A stretch of 64,000 bases of DNA, from positions 4,848,398-4,912,397 of the forward strand of contig OW051469.1 in NCBI GenBank assembly GCA_932521025.1, given 5' to 3'. This DNA comes from Oscheius onirici (Eukaryota > Nematoda > Chromadorea > Rhabditida > Rhabditidae). The first letter of the stretch is position 1, and each line of letters opens with the position of its first letter. The position numbers and the translations under genes are program-made. Positions 1 to 12,033 of this stretch are shown piece after piece. The notes under the pieces are model-generated. The model searched no databases, had not been told where the DNA came from, and was given only the letters and a program-made list of their open reading frames with translations.

Positions 1-43
1 TTTCGCAACTACCGTAACTCTCGACTAATATCCCAATTTTCAG

Positions 44-71
44 AACCGACGAGGCTGCTCTCACCGCCTAA
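44..71 (+). CDS. possible 3' end of a plus-strand gene (partial)
   Basis: After an acceptor-like TTTTCAG at 37-43, one frame reads TDEAALTA and stops at TAA 69-71. An AATAAA poly(A) signal lies at 324-329. This is what the last exon of a gene running in from the left edge would look like, but only nine codons are visible, so no product can be named and it may be chance. Confidence 0.25.
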
Positions 72-404
72 GCGACCATCAACTACCGTTCAACTGGAAA
101 CATCAACACCCAATAGTCTATCCAAATACCCAAGCCCTTTCTTGTCCCCTATTAATGGGCTGCCTCTGCTTATGTTAGAAACTCTCATTAGGTTCTCTCT
201 CATCAAGTTTTGGCAACTTGTGTATTCATGTTACCATGAAGTACCCCTATCCCCAATTAGTACCTCCCACAACGATCTTTTCTGTCTGTTTCTCTCTGTC
301 GAGTAAGGCTTTTCTCTTTCCGTAATAAAGTTTCCCAAGAATTGAATGTGTATAGGCACTGGGAGAACAAATTAATAAAATCCGTTCTGAAGATCTAATG
401 TATT

Positions 405-650
405 CTACTGTTGAGGAGAGAAGCCAGCAGCTCTCTTTCCATAGAGAAAATTTCCATACGATCCGTAGTAGCTAGGATAACCATACGATCCATAGTAGCT
501 GCCGTAAGCGGGATATCCGTAAGATCCGTAGTAGTACTGGGCATCGGAGACGGAGACCAGAGCCAAGACGGCGAGGAGAGCGAAGAGAAGGACGCTACAT
601 AGATTTTATGATGGGTAAGGTGAGGAAACTTACAGCTTGGTAGAGGCCAT
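405..650 (-). CDS. YG-rich secreted peptide (copy 1)
   Basis: Two exons: 650-634 and 594-405, joined across a 39-base intron. The product is 68 residues: a clear signal peptide (MASTKLVLLF then a Leu/Ala-rich core ending SVSDAQ), then a Tyr/Gly-rich tract of repeated YGSYGYP-type units, then a KR dibasic site followed by AAGFSPQQ. Signal plus YG-rich tract plus dibasic site is the layout of the nematode neuropeptide-like (nlp) and caenacin antimicrobial peptides induced in the epidermis. I infer a secreted defence or signalling peptide; the exact family is not proven. It is divergently paired with the copy at 898-1143. Confidence 0.8.
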
Positions 651-897
651 GGTAGTTGATGTTTCTGAGTCAGAAAGAACAAGATTTTATAGTCGTGCTG
701 AGTTTGCCCAGCGGCAAGGGCAAACTACGGCTGAACGGCTGGAAAAAGTAACTGTCAAGTTGCAAAGCACACTGCACTTGACGCCCGGTGGCGTTTACTC
801 AAGAGCGTTGAACTCTATCTACTGCTTTTTTGATTCCCTCGGCAAACTTTTCGAGAGTATATAACTTTATCTTTCTCACTCTGAAGCATCAACTACA
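651..897. promoter_or_regulatory. shared divergent promoter of the two YG-peptide genes
   Basis: This 247-base gap separates two ATGs facing outward. TATA-like boxes sit toward each gene: GTATATAA near 857 for the plus gene, and the complement of TTATAG near 687 for the minus gene. The immediate leaders of both genes are similar (ATCAACTAC before the ATG), in line with an inverted duplication that included the promoter. No factor sites could be assigned. Confidence 0.45.
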
Positions 898-1143
898 ATG
901 GCCTCTTCCAAGCTGTAAGTTTCCTCATCTTACCAATCATAAAATCTTTTCAGCGTTCTATTCTTCGCTCTCCTCGCCGTCTTGGCTCTGGTCTCCGTCT
1001 CCGATGCCCAGTACTACTACGGATCTTACGGATATCCCGCGTATGGCAGCTACTACGGATATGGATCTTACCCAAGCTACTACGACTCTTATGGAAATGT
1101 TCTCTATGGAAAGAGAGCAGCAGGCTTCGCTCCTCATCAGTGA
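898..1143 (+). CDS. YG-rich secreted peptide (copy 2)
   Basis: Two exons, 898-914 and 954-1143, with a 39-base intron at the same place as in copy 1. The product is 68 residues: signal peptide (MASSKLVLFF), YG-rich core, dibasic KR, then AAGFAPHQ. It is a close paralogue of the minus-strand gene at 405-650; intron and exon 2 are largely conserved in sequence. The two ATGs face away from each other and share about 250 bases of upstream DNA, so co-expression is likely. Same functional guess as copy 1: secreted nlp/caenacin-like peptide. Confidence 0.8.
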
Positions 1144-1448
1144 GGAGACTATGGACAATATAATTTCAAATGCACACGGGCACAATGAACATTCTAACGA
1201 AAACATTTTATATATTTGACAAACGTCAGTTCTAAAAGACAGTACCGTTCCGCTTCTTAGAAATTTAGTGAAACTTCGTCGCATAATTGTTATCACAATT
1301 TTTCTTTTTATCGTACCACTCGAAAAAGTTTGATTTTTTCTTGATTCGCTCGAGGTGGTGATGCTTTAACCTCTCACAAATTCGGCAGATGTTCTTGGAA
1401 GGGTTGTTTATTCTGAACAGAGATATGAGTTTTAGACATTGAACTGAA

Positions 1449-2524
1449 TCACTTGAAGCGGTTCCACCAAGTATGATAAGACAGATATTGTTCCTTGTTG
1501 TGTTTCAATTCAGTCAGAAATGAAATGAAATCCTTGTATGTTGCAAAATCATCCAGAGCAATAAATGTCTTGTTTGGAAACTAAAAATGTTTTCTTTCTT
1601 TTTCCCTTTCACCTTCAAATCATCGTAAATCTTCCTCTTCATAACAATCGGAATACTGTTATAGTAATCGAGTGCGTTGAAAAATTTCTCTGTCACATAG
1701 TCGACACAGTTCGAGTTCTCCAAAGCAAAATAAAAGTAGTACTTTCCAATTGTAGTAGCTGGACAGCGATTTCTATCGGTATGAGTTCTCGAACAGTTCG
1801 GAACGGCCATTGACTTGAAGTCGGGACAGTTTCCATAGACATCTATCGAGAGTCCAATCTTCTGGAGAGCTTTGATCACATCATTTCGGCGACTAGGCGA
1901 GTTGCAGTTTGAGACCATCCAAGCTGCTGTGAGCGAAGGTTTTTTCATCTTCCAAATACGATCAAAACTGAGTTCTTGTGAAAATGGAAGTGGCTGGAAA
2001 AAGCCATAGGGAGTGAAAAAGTCAGAGTCTTGGCGGTAGTTCATAGTCCAGTTGATCATGTCTGCAATTTTTTTGTGAACTTCAGAATTTTGAACTAACC
2101 TTTCGAGATTGTAAGTCCCTCCGCTGTCGGACTCTCTTGACTGTACCAAATATGAATTTTTGAAGCGTTGTATTTGTAAGGGAAAGTTTTCTCATCATAA
2201 TCGGCATTGTGATAGATCCAAGCATCCGCTTGCACTCTCATATTTGAATTAGTTGTAAAGGAACAGTAGCTCTTGGCAGAAATATAAGAATTTGTGATTC
2301 ACTTACTGATATATCTTTAGGACATGTCTGTTCGATAATTTGCTCATTCCACATCGGATTTTGAAAAATAGTTGTGGCTCCGAATATCAAAACTTTTCGG
2401 CCGGAAAAGTTATTTCGCGAATGAAACCATATTAATGGCCAACAACAGAGCGAGATCAGCAGAAAGAATTTGATAGAAAATCGAATCTGTAAAGGTGTTG
2501 CGAATTGTAGAATTGACCAACCAT
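1449..2524 (-). CDS. alpha-1,3-fucosyltransferase, GT10 family
   Basis: Exons 2524-2522, 2486-2307, 2271-2100, 2061-1613 and 1580-1449 give 311 residues. The protein starts with a type II signal anchor (about residues 2-20), as expected for a Golgi enzyme. GT10 hallmarks follow: NMRVQADAWIYH, the HIWYSQESP segment, INWTMNYRQDSD, and the GDP-fucose binding block YYFYFALENSNCVDYVTEKF followed by IPIVM, ending with HTWW. It should transfer fucose from GDP-fucose in alpha-1,3 linkage to N-glycan core or antennal GlcNAc. The ATG is followed at once by a 35-base intron; if that intron is wrong, an in-frame upstream start is possible. It is shorter than usual (families run about 350-450 residues) because the stem is short. 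Confidence 0.85.
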
Positions 2525-2530
2525 GGCTTG

Positions 2531-3288
2531 CTATTTTGTAAGAATAACTGTCTTCACAGACAGTGTTGGACAACTATTAATAGTCATGTCCCCGTTTTTG
2601 TATGCAAGATCAGGGAAGAATGATTTCTCGCTAGGAGGAAAATAATTTCCCACAGATTCATAAAGTCTGACTTTATAAAGCGATCCGACTGAGAGTTGAC
2701 ACAGGCGCACAGCTAAACAATCACACTGAAAGTTGTGTCCTGAACTTGGTAAATAAGTCCGACCATCAGAAGTCCCCGATTCTGCTGGACTATTTCGGAG
2801 ACTGGAATAGTCTTGTGAGAACGCAGGTATTTTTTTGTGTTCTTTCAACTGAAACTGCATAACCTTTTATTGGTTTTCACTCTGATTGTGAATGGGAACA
2901 AAATCGATGCCTTATCGCAGTTGCCTTTGTGAGAGCCATCCTCCAAAACAGAAAGTTAGCTGTCAAAAGTAACCAGTTTGAACAAATATAATTTATTAAT
3001 TTTGTACTGTTTTTCTTGGAGATCAATTGTAATTTTTGAGGTAGCTGGAGATATGTCATCAATTGAAAGTAGAGGCCGTGAGCAGAATAACCGTGTATAT
3101 GAGTAGAATGGAAATCTTTTGAAGAAGAAAAGATGGGAATATAGAATATTGTTAGCAAGCAGACTGTTGTTTCCGCGTTGCTTGCCTATCTTTGCGAGAG
3201 AATCGAGAGTAGAGATCGCTGTCAATGCTGGTAGAAACGTTAATGTGGAGCATATTGCTGACTGTAGATAACCTCTTTGCTCTGTCAT
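2531..3288 (-). CDS. unrecognised secreted-type protein, exon structure unclear
   Basis: A minus-strand gene probably lies here, just upstream of the GT10 gene. The first exon would start at 3288 with a signal-like stretch (TLTFLPALTAI). A later block, 2860-2531, reads as protein with several cysteines (CDCLAVRLCQL, then NSCPTLSVKTVI) and stops at 2531. An acceptor-like TTTTGACAG lies near 2960. I could not join the pieces in one frame with confidence and recognise no family. Treat as a candidate gene. Confidence 0.3.
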
Positions 3289-5987
3289 GCTGAGTCAAGA
3301 TAAGGGAAGACGAAGGAAAGACGTAAGTCGGAAGTGCTCTTGATGAATCAGCTCATGGTCTTATCAGTACTGTGCTGGAATATCGATGGCAATTTTCTTG
3401 ACTGAAGACTATGTTTCGGTCCTTTTGGAAAATAGTTTGAAAATAATTAAAGTCTGGCCACTATTCGTTTAAGAATGAAACATCGAACAATTTTTAATGA
3501 GGCTAAAAAAATCCAGCAATATGTGAAGCTACATGGAACTGTTATACAGAAACCACAAAAGCGAGACTCAAATCATGAAATTTTTGGTGCTTTCAATTTT
3601 AATGTTTTCTGCGAATGACATAAATAAAAATTGCAGAGGAAAGATGTGCACAAAGTGACTGTGTACTCAGATCAGACGCCCGAACTGAAATGAGCAATGG
3701 AAAATTAAATAAACTCGCCTCAGATAACAACGGATGGAATCGGAACATTTGAGTCTTTTGCAGCAGTTTATTCCTGTTTATCATATGCGTCTCAACTAGA
3801 TTATATTCTAGGATCTGTCATTCTGTGTCAAGATAAGAAAGTAAGAGGAAAGAGTGATTCACTCTTTCTTTCTTATCTGAAATCGATCGGGCACTATCCC
3901 TCTCCGCGTTGCTTCTAAAAGGGCTCAGTCTTTTTTCCAAGAACCTTCTGGGAAACCGATCCCCTATGGTCAACTTTTTGCAATCCCCTAGGAAGAAGAA
4001 CACAACGGGTCCCCTAAACCCATTCGAGAACTCGAGTGGGCTGTGTGCATTGGTCATAGAGAGATTGAATGGACGCTTCATATTTCTTCGACGAGCATCC
4101 TCCGTCCGAAAACTGGGCTGTAACCTGAGCGGCATAGTTAGTCGAAGGAGGTGCGAATAGACAACAAGTGTCGCGCCTGTTTCAGGAAAGAGAGCTGGAC
4201 ATTCCTCTTCAGATCGGGGGTCAAATCCCAATACCGGATATCTTTGTCAAAACAAACAGTCGTTCTGTCTGCCAGTAAGCGGAAAGAGCGAAAGAGCCGG
4301 TGGTCGTGTCGGCTGACTCCGAGCGGTCAAATGGTGTTGAACTTTATTCAACTGAAGTTACAGCCAGATGTCTAACAAACCAGACATGTTGTCGATTTTT
4401 CGACCCTTCAGTCAAACTAACAGTATTTGAGCAAAAATTCAAAGCTCCTAGGCGTGTCTGAACCAAGGAATGAAAACATCCAATGTTATTTGACTTGTCT
4501 TCGCTCAGCAATAGAAGATGATTGAAGCTCGTTGGAGTGATCTTCGTCAGTGCCTGAAAGAAGATCAACAACTTCTTCTTGCCCGTCAAGGAAATTCGAG
4601 GCTTCCGTCTTCTCCAGGAGCCGTTCTGGATTGGCAAAGACTTTGTCAACATCGGTCCTGAAGAGAATACAACCGTGCTTTGAACTCGAAGCCTGTTCCC
4701 GCCTTGTTTGTTTACCTCACACGGGTGTGTAAGGAGAACACTCCTCACGCAGTTCGCAACATTGCAAGAAGAAGTTGATTTGTTTGCTCAGGAGATTCGC
4801 TTTTGGAGACGCAATCAATTTTAGCGCACTGTTTTTGAGTAATACACATTTCTAGTCTCATATTGTCGAGTCACTGCTCTGCTATTCTGCAAAGTTGTAG
4901 AGCAGAAATAAACAGACAACAGGAAACTGAAATAAGAAGACACGAAAAGAAGCACTGTTTGACCCTCGTCTTTTCTCCCAGGTCTCCATTTGCAGGAGCG
5001 CAGAAGTACAAAAAGCCACTTAGTTTCTTGATTGTTGACTTAGCACGTTCAGCGGAGTACCCGGAACAGTGAATGGCTCCTTTTAGTCACAAATATTGGG
5101 GAAGACGTTTGCAAAAAATGGGAGAGTCTAGACGTTGGAGATCCTTTTGCGTGATCGGTGAACAGTTTGCGAAAGAAAAGTCTATGAACAGAATGTCTGT
5201 CTATCTCTTTGTCTGACAGGGACTGATCAGCGTCAATCACATATATTCCCCGATTTCCACTAGTTTGGGCAGTTGTCCTCAATCTCTTTTCCTTCTGCGC
5301 TTCCGAACTTCCGCTCTCCTCTCCATTGTTGCCAAAAGTTTGCCTAATGAGCCCCGTTTTTGCTTCCATTGAAGACGAGCTCGGTCAAGCGGCCGGTCTG
5401 TGTCTCTTGTGTGAAGTCAACCTTGTCTTTTTGTCACTTCCAGGCTGCCGACTGGCCCCAGTCTTCAGGGCCAACGGCGCGCCGCCCACAACCGTATAAA
5501 ATGAAGAGTGCCCGCAAGACTAAACCAAGAAGGCAACCAGAAAGAGCTTCTGCCTCCCGTTTTGGAACTACTTTAATTACTTTGGCCCAGTTGTTTTTTT
5601 CACGTTTTGATTCCAATCCTCGCGTGATTATTTTGTCGTTCTGTAGCTGCAGAAATCTTCTAGTCTATTTCGTTTCAAGATGGCCCGGACTCAAATGAGA
5701 AAAAAATCCCGGCTTTGCTTTTTTCGGTAGAGTTCATATTCAAGCAGCAACGTTCTCTACAATTAATTTTCTACATTTATCACGGGTGTCTTTCAATATT
5801 CATGGGCATCCGAGAAAACAATTCTCTTCAAAAGGTTGCAATGTACAAAAACTGATTTCCAAATGGTGGATCGGAGAGGCTCTGACACAAGTTTTATACT
5901 TTTGTAGGGTTGTTCTAATTAACTTTTAACCGTCTTACTTATCTCTACTCCACAAACAAAAAGTTTCGTTACAGTCGATATTCCAGC
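3289..5987. other. gene-poor stretch with a hairpin and short ORFs
   Basis: No convincing gene. A hairpin lies near 3831-3881 (GATAAGAAAG... pairing with ...CTTTCTTATC). A plus-strand candidate starts at ATG 4371 (MSNKPDMLSIF...) and could splice over a 29-base intron near 4430-4458. Another short plus ORF begins at 4518 (MIEARWSDLRQ...). Neither has a recognisable domain. The rest (4800-5980) shows only short open frames without nematode-like splice signals. Confidence 0.4.
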
Positions 5988-7653
5988 ATGAGGTGGGTGT
6001 CAGCAGCGATCGTCATCTCCATCTGTGCCACCGAGATCTTTGCCTATTCGAATGTGCTCAGCGTTCGGGCCAAAAGACAGCAGTGTCAGTGCGTTAGAAA
6101 TCCGGCTGGAGGTCTGACTTGTAGCTGTGGAAAGCCCGATGTTTCTCCGGGAGGTACCTTGGCCGGAGCTGAGTACCAACAGCAAAACGAGCTGGCCTAC
6201 GAGCTCCAGACTGCTCAACCGGCTCAGGCTCGTTGTGCCTGCCTCCAGATCGTCTTTATGGGCAACCCGCAGTACCAATGTCATTGTGGAGACATCAACG
6301 GAAACCCCGTGAGTTTATGGAGAATGCCGGAGGAATAAATCGATATTCAAGCTTCCTACTACCACCACTACTGCCCCTACGACAACGATAACAACACCAA
6401 CTACCACAACTTCCACGACGACGACTACCACCACCCCGGCTCCTACTACGACTACTACAGCTGCTCAATATCCTGTTGCCACTACTATGGTGAGTAAGAG
6501 AAGGACGTTTTATTAAAAGAACATAGAAGCTTTGAATTTTTTAAGAATAAGCGTTTTCTTCTGGACAAGCAAATTATGTAGTATTTTAGCAAAGTGGAAC
6601 TGGACAGTGTCAATGCATCATGATCCGCATTTCCGGACCAGCTTCTGCCCACTATCAGTGCAACTGTCAGAACACACCGGTTAGTTTTGGAGTCTTCCTT
6701 TTGGGTCACAGTTTTTTCGGCTGAAACTAACTCCACACTGCTCGAGTTTCTTTCCTTGCACAGTTTTTCACACACACGTTTTTGCACCTTTCAGGCTCCG
6801 GGATCTCAGGAGACGACTCTTCTTCCTACTCCACCGCCTTCTTCCGTCTATCCTACTATTCCTCTGCCTGAAACTACCACAGCACATCCTGTCTACCCTC
6901 CAGTGGGTACAGTAAACGCGACCAAAGAAGGATGTTTTTGCGTCAATCCACAGACTCACGGAATTGAGCCACAGTGTGGCTGCACTTGTGATTGTGCAGT
7001 ACAGCTTTGCACCATGCCCATGGCAGTCTGCGCCTGTCCACAGGATCAGTACGGGCAGCCTGTGGTCAGTTTTGCATGTGAAGTTTGTTCTGGGCACTGA
7101 AAAATAGCATTGAGCATTTCTAGTTGTTTTCTCACTCGTGTCTCGGTGAAGTGCTTTTTGCATTTCATCGAAATAATAGTAGAAAACTTTTGTACGTTTT
7201 CTTAATCCGGATTTAGGCTGCCAATCCAGTCATGACCACTGAGCATCCAACGACTCTTCCGCCACAGACTCAGACTCCAGCGACTCTTCCTCCAACTACT
7301 CTCCCTCCTGTGACGCTTCCTTCAGTCGTTGAGACCACTGCAGCCCATTCCGGTACATTACTTCTTCCAGATAGAGAACAATCAGATCCAGACTCTTCAT
7401 ACCCCTTGACCACCACTTGCGTCATGTACGTCGGAGTTCAGCCGACTCCCTGTACCTGTCTGCCACAATACGACCAGTGTGCTCAGAACATCTGCTGTCT
7501 GAAGGCTAAATACCGTAGTTATAAGGTACTTCAATCCGTTGAAAGTTGAAAAGGTTTTTTTAGAACATGTACAACGATCAGTCTGCTGCAGAGCCATCGA
7601 CAATCGACATGCTGATGAACGTGCTGCAGAAGATCAAAAACAGACTGGAGTGA
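5988..7653 (+). CDS. secreted Cys-rich, Thr/Pro-rich (mucin-like) modular protein A
   Basis: Six exons, 5988-6308, 6352-6489, 6590-6679, 6795-7064, 7217-7525 and 7564-7653, all joined in phase 0, give 405 residues. A signal peptide (about residues 1-19) is followed by a KR site and short cysteine modules (QCQCVRNPAGGLTCSCG; ARCACLQI...QCHCG; GQCQCIMI...QCNC). A Thr/Pro tract encoded by exon 2 comes next, then GCFCVNP...CGCTCDCAVQLC...CACP, a second Thr/Pro tract, and a C-terminal module TCVMYVGVQPTPCTCLPQYDQCAQNICCLKAKYRSYK. No known domain is recognised. It is tandem to a paralogue at 8644-10146. Thr/Pro tracts are typical O-glycosylation carriers, so a luminal or cuticle-surface mucin-like role is inferred. 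Confidence 0.75.
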
Positions 7654-8150
7654 GCGGGAAAGAAGGAAAAGACAGAGACGGTTACTGATCTTGCACAAAA
7701 CAAATTTTGTCTGTACATATTTGGTGAAGATGTAATGAAATAGTTGGATTTTTATGTATGTCCTTTTCATCGTAGTTTTTCTGACAGACACAAGTATTTG
7801 GGTATTCCAAAAATCATTTGGAATACCGGAAGAAAATGTTCACATAGATGATTGCAATCAAAACGCATAAAAGTTACTGTTTTTTTGATTCTGTTGATCG
7901 AATTGTTTGAAAGTAAAACATGCTAATTGATGCTGAAATAACGTCAGTTTTGACTACGGCAGATAAAATTGAGGGAAAACTTTGTCCATACTCCAAACAA
8001 AGGATCTTGAGCAGATCTAAAGCTTCGAAATCAATATTTACACGTAGATGTGAGAGACTAATAACTCCGGCGCATACGGTGCTTGATATTTGAGTAGTTT
8101 CAGAGAAAGCTCTAAGACTCTGAAGAATGAAACGGTTGTTTGTTGTGACG
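7654..8150. other. intergenic between protein A and the minus ORF
   Basis: 3' region of gene A. A minus-strand open frame runs 8239-7874 but lacks splice context and overlaps the 3' end of the next minus gene model. No RNA gene or repeat was seen. Confidence 0.35.
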
Positions 8151-8655
8151 CTACCCTTCTTTCTCTCTCCCCCGGTACATCCTCTTCCGGTAATCGGAAC
8201 GCGACGTGATTGTGCCAGTTCGAGGGCTCTTTTTGTCATTCCATAAGAACACTACCGTGAAGGGGGAGATCCGGCTCTCTGGACCATTGTACATCTCCAC
8301 CGACCTCTCAATATAGAAGCACTTAATACGTGTGCGGTCATTTTTCGCGCGTTTTTGTGACTCTTCCGACAAACATGACCTGAGCTGGCTGATGCTCTTT
8401 CGCCTCTGGACGAGAAGGAAGAAGACGGAATGAGATGTCCGGTCCGTCACCACTCACCACCAGCACGTCTTTTGTTTCATGGGTCCGCCGCGACAGGATT
8501 CTGCAAAACGTCCGCGAGCCATTATTCGCCAATATTTTTCTCCAGCCAACAAGACCTTTAAGTGTGCCAGTCGACACCTCGACGACGGCATTTCCGGTGA
8601 TCCTTCTTCCTTTCGAACGTCTCTCTCCCTCTAGATTACTGTAATGGTTTTTCAA
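8151..8655 (-). CDS. hypothetical protein, two-exon model
   Basis: Two minus-strand open frames join across a 40-base GT...AAG intron to give FVGR then CFYIERSVEMYNGPES, ending ...GREKEG at stop 8151-8153. The upstream exon reads VVEVSTGTLKGLVGWRK ... DISFRLLPSRP. Composition and codon use look coding, but no domain is recognised. The start near 8655 would overlap the first bases of the plus-strand gene at 8644 head to head, so the true start may be further inside. Confidence 0.4.
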
Positions 8656-10146
8656 ATATTGTTGGGTCTGATAGCTGTCAGCTTGGCCGTACAGGTATGA
8701 GTAACTCCTATTACTAACTATTTCCTTTGAGGCAATCGACCCTGAGATTATCCACTTGAGAGCAAAGAGACAACCTTGTCGTTGTGTCCGAGATGTGGCT
8801 CTTACAAACTCTTTAACTTGCGGATGTGCTGCGCCTATGATGGTAGGCTAACGGTTACAGTAACATCAGGTTTTAGATCCCCGGAGCTCCGTTGGCAGTT
8901 GCCCAATACCAGCAACAGCTGGCTCTGGCAACTCAGCTACAGTATGTTCAGCCCGTTTATACTAGGTATGTGACAAAAAGTTTTTTGATTAATGTGTCCA
9001 ACTTTCAGCTGTGGATGTGTTCCTCTGATGTATCTGGCCAACCCAGTCTACAGCTGTTCTTGTAATGGAGAGGTAGGTTCAGACACTGTCTCACTCCTTC
9101 TTCATAACTGTATTAAAAAACTATTTCAGGGTCCTGCTCCAACCACCCCTCCTGCAGCCACAATCCCAATCGTCAGCACTACGACTACGCTCCCAACTCC
9201 TCCTCCTTCAACAACGACCACAGCTCTCCCCGTTACAGTTACAACAACTTCGGAGACAACCACTACAACTACTCCGACTACCACGACTCCTACTACCGTG
9301 ATTTATTAATCGAGCTAGAACAAAAAGATTGGTTAAGACTACGACAACACCCACGCCCACAACGACCACGACTTCACCGGCTTCAACTACCACGACAACT
9401 TTACCTACTACAACGACGATGCCAAGTACCACAACTATTCTGATTTCTCTTCCGGAGACGACAACCACGGTGAGTTGGAATAGATCACAGAGAGATAGAT
9501 GGACACATATATGGAGATGGAACAACAGAAACCCAAGGAAGTCTTTTCCTTTCCAGACACTTACCCCAACCACCTCGGCTCCTTGTGTTTACCCGCCAGT
9601 GGCAGTAGTCAACAGCACACAACAGGGCTGTTTCTGTCTCGACGTTCCGACCCAAGTCGTACAGGTTTCTTTCCCAGACTCTCCGTTCTTTTGATCTCCC
9701 TCTTTTCTAGCCTCTTTGTGGGTGCAGATGCGACTGCAACAGTGGACTGACTTCCGTTCCCAGCGGCGTCTGTTCCTGTCCTCAGAATGTCCCAGCTCCG
9801 GTTCAAACTGTCCCGACCTACCAACAGGCTCCGACACAGAACGATGCCGTCTATCCCTTGACCACCACATGTGTCATTCAGATCGGTGTTCCTCAGGTTC
9901 CTTGACTCTTTTTCAATTTCTTTAAAGGTCTGTGTCTAGAGTTCAAGCTGTAGCTGTCTCCCTCAATACAACAACTGTGCTCCGAACATTTGCTGTCTCA
10001 AGCCGGCTTACAGAAGCTACAAAGTATCAGCTTTTTCTTCTCTATAAAACCATTTCCAGAAGACCCACGTCGCGGCGGACGACTCTGATCGCAGTGCCAT
10101 CGACGTCATGATCGATCTGCTGAAGAAGATGAAAAATGTCTACTGA
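8644..10146 (+). CDS. secreted Cys-rich, Thr/Pro-rich (mucin-like) modular protein B
   Basis: Ten exons: 8644-8694, 8732-8842, 8877-8965, 9009-9072, 9130-9297, 9338-9469, 9557-9664, 9711-9896, 9940-10023 and 10060-10146. They give 359 residues. It is a paralogue of the gene at 5988-7653: signal peptide, PCRCVRD...CGCA module, SCGCVPLMYLANPVYSCSCNG, two exons of nearly pure Thr/Pro/Ser, GCFCLDVP... CGCRCDCNSG...CSCP, and the same C-terminal unit (SCSCLPQYNNCAPNICCLK, then YRSYK) with a short terminal exon ending MIDLLKKMKNVY. Introns are phase 0 except one phase-2 intron. A poly(A)-like AATAAA lies near 10218. Same inferred role: secreted, O-glycosylated matrix or lumen protein. Confidence 0.75.
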
Positions 10147-12033
10147 GACAGAAAGACTCAAATATCCTGTGTCTGTAAATATAGTCATGTGACTAATATA
10201 AATAAGCTAGTTGCTAATAAATAGAATGTCAGGCAGCTCTCTGATTGAACACTGCGAAGCCACAATTTTGTAAATTCATAGTCATTCTAGAGCTTCCTTC
10301 TTCTCTAGTTCCACTTCCTTTCATTGCCGCTAATAAATACGAAATATGATTTTTCGCCTACGTAACGTTATCAGTTGTAGACCACTAGAAAAACTACACT
10401 TTTGGGGAACACGAAAAGAACAAGAATAGCGATGCTGAACATTTTGAGCTTGGGAAGATGTTGTAGCATGGGGAAGCAATGAGCCAACAGTCCCAACCTT
10501 TACTTCCAGACACAACTAACACACAAGGGCTACAAAAATAGCTTGAAGAAACGGGATTAGTTGTGACGCGTCTTGACAGGAAATCCATCCACAACAAGGT
10601 TCTTTCCAAAGCTCGATGTACAACATATAATGCTTTAATCACCTATATCACTAACCTCATGGCAACATATTTGATAATATTGGTTTATTGCAAACCTATG
10701 GAACGTCATTCTGACAAGATCAGAATCAATATGTTGCCATTGTCCCCACAGCCCTATTTTTAAAGCGCCGTCTTTCGAGGCAAACGTTTTATTTGCCATT
10801 GAGCACTGATAAAGCTGGTCTACAATGTACAGAAACATCGAGATCGTTAGATACAGATAGAAAAAAGATGGTTTATATGAAGAGATATGAAGAGAATGGT
10901 GTCTGTCTAGAAACACTAGAAAATCACTAGACTTTTGGTTATAGAAGAGCAAGGGAAGAGACGAGTCATAAAATTTCCAACGCAAGATAACGGCCCGAGA
11001 CTGGTGATAATAAAGACACGCTGTCGAACGTTTCCTCGTGCCTCTTGGATATTCCTCTATCCGTCTATTTTGAATATAAAACACTGGTTTTTTGAACATA
11101 CTGAACTTACAACAGCACACTTTGACATAATTTTGCACAAAACATTATCATCTTCAGGCTTTGAACACGTACGACGAGAGGAAAAGTGATCTCATTCAAT
11201 AAACAGCTCCCACTTTAAATGTTGAAAAATGACTCGAGAATGGAGTTGGTGAAAAGACAGTCCATGGCGTCATGTCACATTTCAATTCATAAAGATGAGG
11301 ATCGGATAACAAAACGTGAGTTATTTTGTGATTAGTTCCGTTTGATTGTTTGCTCCAGTCTGTATTGGAGTAGTACAAGAACTGTTCAAATACCCTGTCG
11401 AAAACGGATTGACCACAAATCGATGTCAATGTTATGAAGTCAAACAGACAATTCTGATGATTCCATGAAATTGTGAGCAATTTTGTTTACTGCCCTACAT
11501 AGTTTCTTCGGTTTCTCTAGATGTCAATCTATCGAAAAAGACACGTTTCATCTCTCACCGGCAACTCAAATTGAATTCTGCTTTCGCTGTAGCTTTTTAG
11601 GGTCATGTTGCTAAGCGAAATAATAGAATGTCATCCGACGAGCATGCGCTTTCTGACAAATTTTCAAAACATTTCTTAAAACATTTCTAACGAAATGTGT
11701 GCTATTCTAATCCCACGTTTTATCGCCTACCTTTCATTATCATTTCCTCTCTCCCATCACATATATAGCCCTGTATTTGAATTGTTTTAATCCCCTCTTC
11801 CCTTTTCTCCCATTCGTAAGACTTCACCTATGGCAATCATCTCTCTGCGCAAAGGTGTCTGTAGTGCACACTGTGCGTTGGTTTGTCCGAGACCACGAGA
11901 ATGGTCTCGACAAGTTAAAAAGTGTCAGGGTTACTTATATCAAGTTAGACATTGGATGAAATAACTGGGAGTTCCAACAAATTCAGACTATCCAAAAAAG
12001 ACTTTTTCAGCTGCTTCAACTTCCCGACTAAAA
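10147..12033. other. intergenic, possible minus-strand coding fragments
   Basis: Minus-strand open frames at 11480-11196 and 11138-10635 contain protein-like stretches, but I found no consistent splicing and no domain. A short hairpin lies at 11889-11908 (GAGACCA pairing with TGGTCTC), followed by GACAAGTTA; a related hairpin occurs at 31581-31600. Nothing else is supported. Confidence 0.35.

Noticed and set aside
1514-2149. Reading the GT10 ORF as one uninterrupted 211-residue protein
   Set aside because: It includes introns 1612-1581 and 2099-2062; removing them gives the proper GT10 motifs ESPTAEG...INWTM and the WW end.
4140-4235. Possible tRNA because of a GGGGGTCAAATCCC-like T-arm near 4215
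   Set aside because: The acceptor stem, anticodon arm and the second half of the T stem do not pair; no CCA-proximal stem was found.
9208-9573. Long minus-strand frame rich in Val (V-V-V-V) opposite the Thr tracts of protein B
   Set aside because: It is the antisense of ACN-rich Thr codons and lacks its own splice signals or start context.
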